Shown here: positions 1 through 6,612 of the stretch, piece after piece
How positions within the stretch are numbered: the first letter of the stretch is position 1
Layout: each line of letters starts with the position of its first letter
Assembly (NCBI GenBank): GCA_937952455.1
Contig: CALFYU010000743.1
Coordinates: 1-9,876, forward strand
Source of the DNA: an uncultured Planctomycetaceae bacterium
GTDB lineage: Bacteria; Planctomycetota; Planctomycetia; Planctomycetales; Planctomycetaceae
Length of the DNA stretch: 9,876 bases
Reading direction: 5' to 3'
Position numbers and translations under genes: made by a program
The notes under the pieces: model-generated
Database searches by the model: none
What the model saw: only the letters and a program-made list of their open reading frames with translations
Told to the model about the DNA's origin: nothing

Positions 1-116
1 GGTCCGGTGCAAGGCATCCCGAGTCGTCATGCAATAGCGCATGACGTGTTCCAGGCGCCCAACAAGTCATCGACGCGCTGGAAAAACTATTTAAGACAAA
101 TTTCGCCGCCGAATGA
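1..116 (+). pseudogene. ptsH: Possible frame-broken C-terminal fragment of HPr (ptsH)
   Basis: The frame ending at the TGA at 114-116 reads AQQVIDALEKLFKTNFAAE from 57. This resembles the last helix of HPr, the small histidine phosphocarrier that accepts phosphate from enzyme I, and ptsH normally sits just before ptsI. The same frame is closed by a TGA at 42-44, and no start codon lies between that stop and the tail, so the tail cannot be translated alone. Pieces that might be the preceding strand appear in other frames (GPVQGI in frame 1, RVVMQ in frame 2), as if several small insertions or deletions had broken the gene. The alternative is sequencing error at the end of a contig. The fragment is short, so the HPr call rests mostly on its position 47 bases before ptsI. 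Confidence 0.4.
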
Positions 117-163
117 TCGCGCGGCTTTGAAGGCTGGCGACTGAGTTCCCAGTGGATTTGAGT

Positions 164-1912
164 ATGGAAATAAAGCGCGGAATCGCCGTCTCGCCTGGAG
201 TCGTTCCAGGTCCGGCCTTGGTATTGGGAACTGAAGATTTCCGGATACCGCGGCGATTCGTGAGCGTTGACGCAGTTGACATGGAGTTGACCCGCTTTCG
301 CTCCGCACTCAAAGCGGTCTGCGACGAGATCGCCGAAAACGAGCGCCTCGCTTCGGAACGTCTCGGGGACCAGTACGGCGCGATTTTTACCGCACACCTC
401 AATTTGGCCCGCGACAATAAACTCAAAGAGGAGATCGAGGAGCTGATCCGCGAGCGGACCTATGCCCCGGAATTCGCCTCCAGCCGCGTCCTCCGCCGGT
501 ACGCCAAGTTGTTCCAAAACCTTGGCAACAAATATATGGCCGAGCGGGCGGTCGACATTTTCGATCTCGAAAAGCGGCTGTTGCGGCATCTGTTGGGGAT
601 GGAACGGGAAGAGCTGGCCCACATCACCGAACCGGTGTTGGTCTTGGCGACCAATCTGACCCCCAGCGAAACAGCCAGCTTGAACCCCGAATTCGTGCTA
701 GGGTTCGCAACGGAAGTCGGCGGTCACACAAGCCACACCGCAATTCTGGCGGGTGCCTTGGAGATTCCGGCGGTGGTCGGCATCGGGCCGTTTTTGTCCG
801 ACGTCTCCGGGGGCGACACGATCATCATCGACGGCAATCACGGCGAGGTGATCATCGATCCGGACGAACCGACGCTCAAGCGCTACCGGGATACCCAGGA
901 CAAGATCAAAACAGCCAATCTCAAATTGGAGCGGTTGGTCCGCCTGGAGTCCAAAACGGCCGACGGCGTGCCGATCAAGCTTTACGGCAATATTGAGTTC
1001 CCCGAAGAGGTGGACCACTGCATCAAACGGGGCGCCGAAGGGGTCGGGCTTTACCGCACGGAGTTCTTGTACCTCAAGGATGACCGGGAGCCGAGCGAAG
1101 AGGACCACTACAATGCCTACCGGCGGGTGGAGGACCCGATTCCTGATCTGCCGGTGGTGATTCGCCCGCTCGACCTGGGGGCGGAGAAGTTCCCGCACTC
1201 GCTAGAGGATTTGGCGGAAATCAGTCCCAATCCAGTACTTGGGTTGCGGAGCGTTCGCTTCACGCTGCGGAATTTGGGATTGTTCAAAACCCAATTGCGC
1301 GCTATCTTGCGAGCCGCTGTTCACGGCGACATTCGGATCATGTTCCCGCTAGTCACTTCGGTGTTAGAACTGCGCCAGGCGAAGATGATCCTGGCGGACG
1401 TCATCGAGGACCTGGAGGAAGAAGGGATCCCGTTTCGCCGTGATATTCAAGTCGGCATGATGGTCGAGGTGCCGTCGGCTGCCTTATTGGCGGATCGGTT
1501 TGCCGAGGAAGTCGATTTTTTCTCCATCGGCACAAATGATTTGATTCAGTACACGTTGGCGGTGGACCGGGCCAATCCGACCGTCGCAGACCTTTACAAC
1601 GCCGCGGATCCGTCGATCTTGCGGCTGATCCGTATGGTAATTTCCGCCGCGGAGAAGCACGATACTCCGGTGGTCGTTTGCGGGCAAATGAGCGGCGACC
1701 CGATTTTTACGCCGGTGTTGGTCGGCATGGGGATCCGCGAATTGAGTGCGACGCCCTTTTCACTTCCGATCATCAAGCAAGTCATCCGCAACATCACGAT
1801 TCCGCAAGCCCAGGAGATCGCCGCTCACGCCGACTCCTTGGACGTGGCCCGTGATGTGGAGAACTACTTACGAGGCGAGTTGAAGAAGATATCGCCGGAC
1901 GAGATTTTCTAA
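164..1912 (+). CDS. ptsI: Phosphoenolpyruvate-protein phosphotransferase (PTS enzyme I)
   Basis: Enzyme I takes phosphate from phosphoenolpyruvate onto a histidine and passes it to HPr, the first step of the cytoplasmic phosphotransferase relay. The product is 582 residues, close to the 575 of E. coli. The N-terminal half carries the phosphohistidine motif GGHTSHTAI with His191. The C-terminal PEP-binding barrel shows Arg298 (GLYRTEF), Arg334 (RPLDLG), Glu435 (MVEVPSA), Asp459 (GTNDLIQY) and Cys506 (VCGQMSGD). These match E. coli His189, Arg296, Arg332, Glu431, Asp455 and Cys502 with a steady offset of 2 to 4, so the enzyme should be active. The usual CGE after the catalytic cysteine is CGQ here, a variant I associate with planctomycetes. 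The start is placed at ATG 164 because MEIKRGIAVSPG matches the family N terminus. An in-frame GTG at 152 would add four residues; neither start has a clear ribosome binding site. Planctomycete PTS often looks regulatory rather than a full sugar transporter, which is inference here. Confidence 0.96.
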   Translation: MEIKRGIAVSPGVVPGPALVLGTEDFRIPRRFVSVDAVDMELTRFRSALKAVCDEIAENERLASERLGDQYGAIFTAHLNLARDNKLKEEIEELIRERTYAPEFASSRVLRRYAKLFQNLGNKYMAERAVDIFDLEKRLLRHLLGMEREELAHITEPVLVLATNLTPSETASLNPEFVLGFATEVGGHTSHTAILAGALEIPAVVGIGPFLSDVSGGDTIIIDGNHGEVIIDPDEPTLKRYRDTQDKIKTANLKLERLVRLESKTADGVPIKLYGNIEFPEEVDHCIKRGAEGVGLYRTEFLYLKDDREPSEEDHYNAYRRVEDPIPDLPVVIRPLDLGAEKFPHSLEDLAEISPNPVLGLRSVRFTLRNLGLFKTQLRAILRAAVHGDIRIMFPLVTSVLELRQAKMILADVIEDLEEEGIPFRRDIQVGMMVEVPSAALLADRFAEEVDFFSIGTNDLIQYTLAVDRANPTVADLYNAADPSILRLIRMVISAAEKHDTPVVVCGQMSGDPIFTPVLVGMGIRELSATPFSLPIIKQVIRNITIPQAQEIAAHADSLDVARDVENYLRGELKKISPDEIF

Positions 1913-2001
1913 ACGGCTGCGGTAAAGCCGCTAGCGAACCGCGGTCGGCGAAACGAGTTCACGGAAACAATTCACAATCAGACAACGGACATGGGGAATT
2001 C

Positions 2002-2051
2002 TTGTCGGGTCGGTTCACGGCTCCCAAGATCATTCCCACGTCACCCGACAA
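2002..2051 (+). other. 9-bp perfect inverted repeat, 32-nt spacer
   Basis: TTGTCGGGT at 2002-2010 pairs exactly with ACCCGACAA at 2043-2051. It lies about 90 bases after ptsI. It could close a stem around the intervening sequence or be a spaced operator. No T-run follows. Confidence 0.5.
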
Positions 2052-2078
2052 TGTCACGGCAGCATTGCCCGGGACGGA

Positions 2079-2098
2079 TTGATTCAGGTATGAATCAA
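2079..2098 (+). promoter_or_regulatory. 8-bp palindrome with GGTA loop
   Basis: TTGATTCA at 2079-2086 and TGAATCAA at 2091-2098 form a perfect inverted repeat around GGTA. It is AT-rich compared with its surroundings, which suits a DNA operator for a dimeric regulator as well as an RNA hairpin. Neither strand has a following T-run, so it is not an intrinsic terminator. Confidence 0.45.
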
Positions 2099-2146
2099 AG
2101 TGCGTAAGTTCATTCAACATTCAGCGAGACGATGCAAGTGCCGCAA

Positions 2147-2211
2147 CGCGGGTGCCGTTGGCGATCGCCGTACGGTCCCCGCGCCGAGAATCGCGCCTAT
2201 GAATTCTCGGC
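2147..2211 (+). other. Two adjoining stable hairpins
   Basis: The first stem pairs CGCGGG (2147-2152) with CCCGCG (2178-2183) and continues inward with CCGT (2155-2158) and ACGG (2172-2175), then GGC/GCC. The second pairs GCCGAGAAT (2183-2191) with ATTCTCGGC (2203-2211), a perfect 9-bp stem with an 11-nt loop. They share base 2183, so the two would sit end to end or compete at that base. Confidence 0.5.
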
Positions 2212-2254
2212 AATCCTCGGCCCACCGGAACGAGGGTTCTGCGGCTGTTTGCGG

Positions 2255-2291
2255 CGATGGTGTCGAGCCGCTCCTGTGTTCGACAACATCG
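2255..2291 (+). other. 11-bp hairpin with one mismatch
   Basis: CGATG (2255-2259) and TGTCGA (2261-2266) pair with TCGACA (2280-2285) and CATCG (2287-2291). The only interruption is a single G/A mismatch at 2260/2286, and the loop is 13 nt. A competing stem, GCGGCT (2241-2246) with AGCCGC (2266-2271), overlaps it, so two alternative folds are possible, as in leader-type RNAs. Confidence 0.5.
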
Positions 2292-2405
2292 GCCCATATG
2301 CAGGTCGTTGTGATTGGCGCCGCCCCGGAAACATCCTGGGTGCCGTCTGAAGACAACGCGGGCCTTACAGCGCATCCTTGGCCGTCGCTCGTGCCATCAG
2401 GGGCA

Positions 2406-2433
2406 TGCGATTTCGCCGCTGCGGCGCATCGCA
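2406..2433 (+). other. 11-bp hairpin with small internal loop
   Basis: TGCGAT (2406-2411) pairs with ATCGCA (2428-2433), and CGCCG (2414-2418) pairs with CGGCG (2422-2426) around a CTG loop. A 2x1 internal loop separates the two helices. No T-run follows. Confidence 0.5.
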
Positions 2434-2679
2434 CAAACCAATGGCTGCATGGGTTGAATGAACACGGCTTCGATTGGCAAACAAACCCGCCACTTACGGT
2501 GCGCCAACGCATACTGAGACCCAGCAGCAGCTTCGCCCGCGAAGCACTTCGGGTAATCAGCGGCGTCGAGGCAGCACGTGATCGCGGAGGTTGTCGACAC
2601 GCTGGGGCGGCGCAGTATGCCCCTTTGGTCGAAACATCGAAGAAACGCGCTTTTCGTCAATGCCGACGAAGGGTACTTT

Positions 2680-4269
2680 ATGAAGAAGGAAATGCTGGTC
2701 AATGTTCTCCAGCCGGAAGAGAGCCGGATCGCTGTCGTCGAAGACAGCGTATTGGAGGAGTTGTATGTTGAACGCAGCAGCTTAGAAAGCTATGTCGGAA
2801 ACATCTACAAGGGCAAAGTCGTCAACATCGAGCCGAGCATTCAAGCGGCCTTTGTCGATTTTGGGGTAGGCCGCAACGGCTTTTTGCACGTCAGCGACGT
2901 CGAATATCAATACTACAAACACCTGCCGCACTCCGGCGGAAACGGTCGCGGTTCGGGCGGAAAGGGCAAAGGCCGCCGCCGGCCGAGCGAGCGCAACGAA
3001 CGCAGCAAGCCGCCCATTCAAGATATCTTCCGCCGCGGCAGCGAGGTGCTGGTCCAGGTCATCAAAGAGGCGGTCGGCACCAAGGGGCCGACGCTGTCGA
3101 CCTACATTAGCATCCCCGGACGGTATCTGGTGCTCATGCCGGGACTGCAGCGGGTCGGCGTGAGCCGCAAGATCGCCGACGACGATCTGCGCAAAAAACT
3201 GCGCACGATCCTCGAAGAACTCGATCCGCCCGACGGTTTGGGCTTTATCATCCGTACCGCGGGAATCGACCGGACCAAGAAGGATTTGCAGCGCGACCTG
3301 AGTTATCTGCTGCGGCTGTGGCGGACCATCGTCAGGCGGCTGAAAAAGACCACGGCCCCGGTCGACATTTATCAGGAAAACGATCTGATCATCCGCACGA
3401 TTCGCGACATCTACAATAGTGAGATCGACGCCGTCTGGATTGACGAAGAGGAGGCCTATCAGCGGGCACGCGAATTCGTCAAAGCAGTGCTTCCCCGCCA
3501 CGTCAATCGCATCAAACACTTTGACGGCAAAGAGCCGATTTTTCACAAATACAACATCGAGGACGAGATCGCGCGCATCCAACAGCGGCAGGTCCCGCTC
3601 AAAGGAGGCGGGTCGATTGTCATCGATCAGACCGAAGCCCTGGTGGCGATCGACGTCAACAGCGGCAACTTCCGCGCCGACAACAACGCCGAAGAGACCG
3701 CCTATCAGGTGAACCTGCGGGCGGCGACTGAGATCTGTCGCCAATTGCGGTTGCGCGATCTGGGCGGTGTGGTCGTCAACGACTTCATCGACATGCGCGA
3801 AGAACGGCATCGTCGATCTGTAGAACGGACGCTGCGCGAAGCGATCCGCCGTGACCGGGCGCGGATCAAGGTGCTCCGCATCAGTCCATTTGGCTTGATC
3901 GAAATGACGCGGCAACGCATTCGCCCCTCGTTGAAGCGGAGCGTGTTTGAGGACTGTCCTTGCTGCAAAGGGGCTGGTCTGGTGAAGACCGCCGAGAGCA
4001 TGGCCATCGAAGTCATCCGCGTATTGCTCAACACCATCAACCGCGAAGAGGTGGCGGGGATTTCGGTCGAAATCCACGAACAGGTCGCTGATTACCTAAA
4101 CAACAAAAAGCGCCGCGACATTGCGAGTTTCGAGGAACAGGGAGGGGTTAACATCAGCATTATTTCCCGGACAGACGTCAGCCCGGAGCATTTGATCATC
4201 CGCTGCACGGATTCGACCGGCAACGAGGTGAAAATAATGCCTGAGAATGGCTCGAAATCTCGGAAATGA
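2680..4269 (+). CDS. rng: Ribonuclease E/G family endoribonuclease
   Basis: This enzyme cuts single-stranded RNA in rRNA maturation and mRNA decay. The product is 529 residues: the catalytic half of RNase E, close to RNase G (489), with no long C-terminal degradosome scaffold. An S1 RNA-binding domain begins near residue 40 (YVGNIYKGKVVNIEPSIQAAFVDFG) and is interrupted by a basic, glycine-rich insertion at about 85-108. The DNase I-like core carries the metal-binding Asp325 (AIDVNSG) and Asp368 (VNDFIDM), and the zinc-link cysteines are Cys426 and Cys429 (CPCC). Their spacings (43 and 58 residues) equal those of E. coli RNase E Asp303, Asp346 and Cys404. The start is ATG 2680, where MKKEMLVNVLQPEESRIAVVED matches the family and GAAGGG lies six bases upstream. 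The open frame runs back to GTG 2578, but that extension looks non-conserved. Whether to call it rng or rne is a matter of convention; rng fits the length. Confidence 0.95.
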   Translation: MKKEMLVNVLQPEESRIAVVEDSVLEELYVERSSLESYVGNIYKGKVVNIEPSIQAAFVDFGVGRNGFLHVSDVEYQYYKHLPHSGGNGRGSGGKGKGRRRPSERNERSKPPIQDIFRRGSEVLVQVIKEAVGTKGPTLSTYISIPGRYLVLMPGLQRVGVSRKIADDDLRKKLRTILEELDPPDGLGFIIRTAGIDRTKKDLQRDLSYLLRLWRTIVRRLKKTTAPVDIYQENDLIIRTIRDIYNSEIDAVWIDEEEAYQRAREFVKAVLPRHVNRIKHFDGKEPIFHKYNIEDEIARIQQRQVPLKGGGSIVIDQTEALVAIDVNSGNFRADNNAEETAYQVNLRAATEICRQLRLRDLGGVVVNDFIDMREERHRRSVERTLREAIRRDRARIKVLRISPFGLIEMTRQRIRPSLKRSVFEDCPCCKGAGLVKTAESMAIEVIRVLLNTINREEVAGISVEIHEQVADYLNNKKRRDIASFEEQGGVNISIISRTDVSPEHLIIRCTDSTGNEVKIMPENGSKSRK

Positions 4270-4322
4270 CCCGCTACAATACCGCGTCCCGCAGATCGCG
4301 CTACCGGTCTGCAACGGGGTGC

Positions 4323-4345
4323 CACTGGCGGCTTGTCTGCCAGTG
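4323..4345 (+). repeat. CACTGGC hairpin between rng and rplU
   Basis: CACTGGC (4323-4329) pairs perfectly with GCCAGTG (4339-4345), and the stem can extend inward by one G-T and one G-C pair. I recall GTGCCACTGGC...GCCAGTG palindromes scattered between planctomycete genes, so this may be a REP-like dispersed element. That memory was not checked here. It could also shape the rplU leader. No T-run follows. Confidence 0.45.
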
Positions 4346-4452
4346 AAAGCGGTGAGGCTCAACAAGGCACTGCAGGATCACCAGCAGCGCCCCAGTCCAA
4401 TTTCCCTAACAGGCTTTTCAGCAATAGGTTATAGCGAAGTAAGGTTTGCGCG

Positions 4453-4851
4453 ATGTTTGCAATATTTGAAGAGGGCAGCCACCAGCATCAGGTTCAGGTG
4501 GGTGACACGCTGACGGTCGACTATCGGGAATCGGCAAGCGAAGGGGACAATCTGACCTTCGACCGCGTGCTGTTGGCCAACGACGGCGAAAAAAGTTCCA
4601 TCGGACAGCCGACCATCGACGGCGCCTCGATTGAGACCGAAGTCGTCGAGCACACCAAGGGCAAAAAGCTCGAGGTGGTGAAATTCCGCCGCCGGAAAAA
4701 CTCCCGCCGTCACACCGGACACCGTCAAAAATACACGTCCGTCCGCGTGACCGGCATCACCGTCCCCGGCATGGAATTCACCGCTCCTCCCGCCGAACCG
4801 GCCAAAACTGCCCCGGCCGCGGATGAACCGGCCGACGAAGGCGACGAATAG
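4453..4851 (+). CDS. rplU: 50S ribosomal protein L21 (bL21)
   Basis: bL21 binds 23S rRNA in the large subunit together with bL20. The product is 132 residues, longer than the usual ~103. The N terminus MFAIFEEGSHQHQVQVGDTLTVDY corresponds to the MYAVIKTGGKQYRV...GD start of the family. The basic RNA-binding stretch KFRRRKNSRRHTGHRQKYTSVRVTGI (about residues 76-102) is the family hallmark. After that comes an acidic Pro/Ala/Glu tail of about 25 residues that is not part of the core fold. The start ATG 4453 has AAGG at 4441-4444. It lies 183 bases after rng in the same direction, so the pair may be co-transcribed. A strong terminator follows 33 bases after the stop, and rpmA (bL27), the usual partner of rplU, is absent. 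Confidence 0.95.
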   Translation: MFAIFEEGSHQHQVQVGDTLTVDYRESASEGDNLTFDRVLLANDGEKSSIGQPTIDGASIETEVVEHTKGKKLEVVKFRRRKNSRRHTGHRQKYTSVRVTGITVPGMEFTAPPAEPAKTAPAADEPADEGDE

Positions 4852-4884
4852 TCGAATTCCGGCTGCACCACAGGCAATCACCTT

Positions 4885-4919
4885 CCGCCCCCATGCCCAA
4901 TCGCATCGGGGGCGGTTTT
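4885..4919 (+). terminator. Rho-independent terminator after rplU
   Basis: CCGCCCCCATGC (4885-4896) pairs with GCAT (4903-4906) and GGGGGCGG (4908-4915), with one bulged C at 4907 and a 6-nt loop. TTTT (4916-4919) and then CGTTT follow. This 12-bp GC-rich stem and T-run end the rng-rplU unit on the plus strand. Confidence 0.9.
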
Positions 4920-5114
4920 CGTTTCGCCCGGCTCCCCGATCGTCCCCGTCCGCCAAAACGACCGGCGGGTGGTTCTGATGATTGGCGAGACGGAGTCGTG
5001 GGACAGTGTCGGCGGGCTGTGGTGGTCGGCGTGAATCGCTGTTGCACCGGAACCCCCGTTCGATCATGCTGATTGGAAACGATCGCGCACCCGAACGCTC
5101 ATGGGGGTCATGCT

Positions 5115-6590
5115 ATGCGAATTGCTTGCGTTTCAGTCCGTCGTCCGGGCAGCTACCCGGCGTGTCCAGTCGCTCGAAATACCGTGTGGTCGGCCCCGCG
5201 CGGATTTTTTCGCCTATTGATCTGTGCGGTCGTTGCGCTCATGCCGCTGCCGGTGCTGGCGGATTCTGTTCAGACGATTCCCATGAAACTTGCAGGACAC
5301 GAGGGCGAGAAGGCTCACGGCTTCAGCAACAATCAGTGGCTCCTTCCGCACGATACGTGCCAAGAGGCGGACGTGAACTTGCCTCGCTTCGCGTCGGAGA
5401 AGCCGGTCTTCTATGCCGCCAAGTATGGAGACGGTGAGGATCAGGTCTTCACGTTTGTGGTCGATGAGAGCGGCGGAACGGGGACGGGATACGACGTCGT
5501 CTACATCGACGGCAACAACGACAACCGGATTGATCCGGAAACGGAGCAATTTAAGATCAAACTCTCTACCAGGACGACGCACTCCTCGAAACGCATTCGC
5601 TTGATGGTCACCGCCGGCGGAAACACGTCGCCGTACTTCGCCGACTTCTCCGCGTTTTTATATCACGACCGCAACCACCCCGTCGAAAACGTCCACGCGG
5701 GGCTTCGCGACAGTTCCTACTACGAAGGAGTCGCGGAATTCGGCGGCAAGCGGCATAAGATTGCCGTCTTGGATTTGAATAGCAACGGACGGTTTAATGA
5801 TTTTGGAGCGGAGCTTTACGGCAACGACCGCATGCTCATTGATCGCAACAACGACGGCACATACAGTCACCTCGACGATCTTCGTAAGAACGAATCATTT
5901 CCCTCCATGCGTTTTACGAAAATCGACGATCGCTGGTACTCGATCGCGGCAACCGCGGACGGGGCGCAGCTGACGGTGGAAGAAGCGCAACCGGCATTCG
6001 GCATCGTGCAGATCCCCTTCGCCCGTCGTGCCAAGTTACGCTCGCCGACACAACTGCAGGTGCTCGATTTTGTGGACAGCAAAGCTGAAGCGATTTTGGG
6101 GAAATATGAACTGCTCGAATTGGAGTTCGGATTACCGGCCCCCGGCGCGGAAGACGTGCGGTTGGTAACATGGTTTCGTGATCAACGTCCACAGGTGAAC
6201 GTGATCCGCGGAACGCCCGCAAATTTGGAAATTGGACCACCATTTCAAGTCGGGATCGAAATTGCGCCGGGGTCGAATGGCCAGACGTTGGAAACGGCGA
6301 TACATATCACCGGCCGAAACAACGAACACTATCATTACCGGGGCGCCGAATCAGGTCACTCCGTGGCGGCGCCGGCGTTATTGGTCGTCGACGAGCAACA
6401 ACGGCCCGTCGCCTCGATTCACGAGCATGTCGAAGTCGGCCGCTCGAGCAGTTGGTGGATTCCGCAGAGCCTGGACGGCAAATTCCGCATCTGGCCGATC
6501 ATCCATCTGCCCGGCGTGGAGTATAAGGCGACGGGTCTGGAAGTGGAGTTTCGTCGGGGGAAATTGGTTGAGCGGGATGCGGAACGGTAG
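5115..6590 (+). CDS. Exported protein of unknown function with calcium-loop motifs
   Basis: I do not recognise the family. The product is 491 residues from ATG 5115. A TTG at 5073 would add 14 unlikely residues. The N terminus looks like a Sec signal peptide with a long polar n-region (about 1-30, with RR at 9-10 and R at 33), a hydrophobic core FFRLLICAVVALMPLPVLA, and a plausible cut after Ala49. Three loops resemble EF-hand or dockerin-type calcium sites: DGNNDNRIDPE from Asp132, DLNSNGRFND from Asp220, and DRNNDGTYSHLDD from Asp243. The rest looks like beta-rich extracellular sequence with no enzyme motif I can name. It is therefore probably a periplasmic or surface protein that binds calcium. 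Upstream (4920-5114) only weak signals are seen, with GGGGGT at 5103-5108 as a possible ribosome binding site. The gene stands alone after the rplU terminator, and its TAG directly abuts a hairpin. Confidence 0.85.
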   Translation: MRIACVSVRRPGSYPACPVARNTVWSAPRGFFRLLICAVVALMPLPVLADSVQTIPMKLAGHEGEKAHGFSNNQWLLPHDTCQEADVNLPRFASEKPVFYAAKYGDGEDQVFTFVVDESGGTGTGYDVVYIDGNNDNRIDPETEQFKIKLSTRTTHSSKRIRLMVTAGGNTSPYFADFSAFLYHDRNHPVENVHAGLRDSSYYEGVAEFGGKRHKIAVLDLNSNGRFNDFGAELYGNDRMLIDRNNDGTYSHLDDLRKNESFPSMRFTKIDDRWYSIAATADGAQLTVEEAQPAFGIVQIPFARRAKLRSPTQLQVLDFVDSKAEAILGKYELLELEFGLPAPGAEDVRLVTWFRDQRPQVNVIRGTPANLEIGPPFQVGIEIAPGSNGQTLETAIHITGRNNEHYHYRGAESGHSVAAPALLVVDEQQRPVASIHEHVEVGRSSSWWIPQSLDGKFRIWPIIHLPGVEYKATGLEVEFRRGKLVERDAER

Positions 6591-6608
6591 GTCAGGCTCC
6601 TGCCTGAC
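6591..6608. repeat. GTCAGGC hairpin between convergent genes
   Basis: GTCAGGC (6591-6597) pairs perfectly with GCCTGAC (6602-6608) around TCCT. It starts on the base after the TAG of the exported-protein gene and ends five bases before the stop of the convergent ycaC-like gene. It could act as a terminator in both directions, but neither strand has a T-run. A related imperfect palindrome, TCAGGTGGCCGCCTGA, lies on the other side of the ycaC-like gene near 7281-7296. This suggests a dispersed element. Confidence 0.55.
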
Positions 6609-6612
6609 GAAT

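Larger units (their letters stand above)
1913..2679 (+). other. Gene-free interval with clustered hairpins; candidate structured leader of rng
   Basis: No credible protein gene is seen here. The open frame crossing it (2100-2771) has no recognisable motifs and overlaps the conserved start of rng. The interval instead holds many inverted repeats that would fold well as RNA: 2002-2051, 2079-2098, 2147-2183, 2183-2211, 2255-2291, 2406-2433 and 2530-2545, plus weaker ones at 2215-2235 and 2316-2344. No tRNA, tmRNA, RNase P or SRP RNA core sequence was recognised, and no strong promoter stands out. A 5-bp stem (1914-1918 with 1926-1930) starts one base after the ptsI stop but has no T-run. In enterobacteria rne is autoregulated through a long folded 5' UTR, so a leader of rng is a reasonable reading. 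An independent small RNA or noncoding remnant is also possible. Confidence 0.45.

Noticed and set aside
2578..2679. GTG start at 2578 for rng
   Set aside because: The 34 extra residues do not resemble the family. ATG 2680 has GAAGGG upstream and the conserved MKKEMLVNV start.
2100..2771. 223-codon open frame on the plus strand before rng
   Set aside because: No ATG-led start or family motif is seen, its composition is irregular, and it runs into the conserved N terminus of rng in another frame. The hairpin content fits noncoding DNA better.
2782..4077. Long open frame (431 codons) antisense to rng
   Set aside because: It lies entirely opposite a clearly real gene with intact catalytic motifs. 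Its translation shows no recognisable domain and looks like a GC-rich shadow.
4429..5067. 212-codon minus-strand open frame over rplU
   Set aside because: It covers rplU and its terminator in antisense, with low-complexity Gly/Arg-rich sequence, so it is a shadow.
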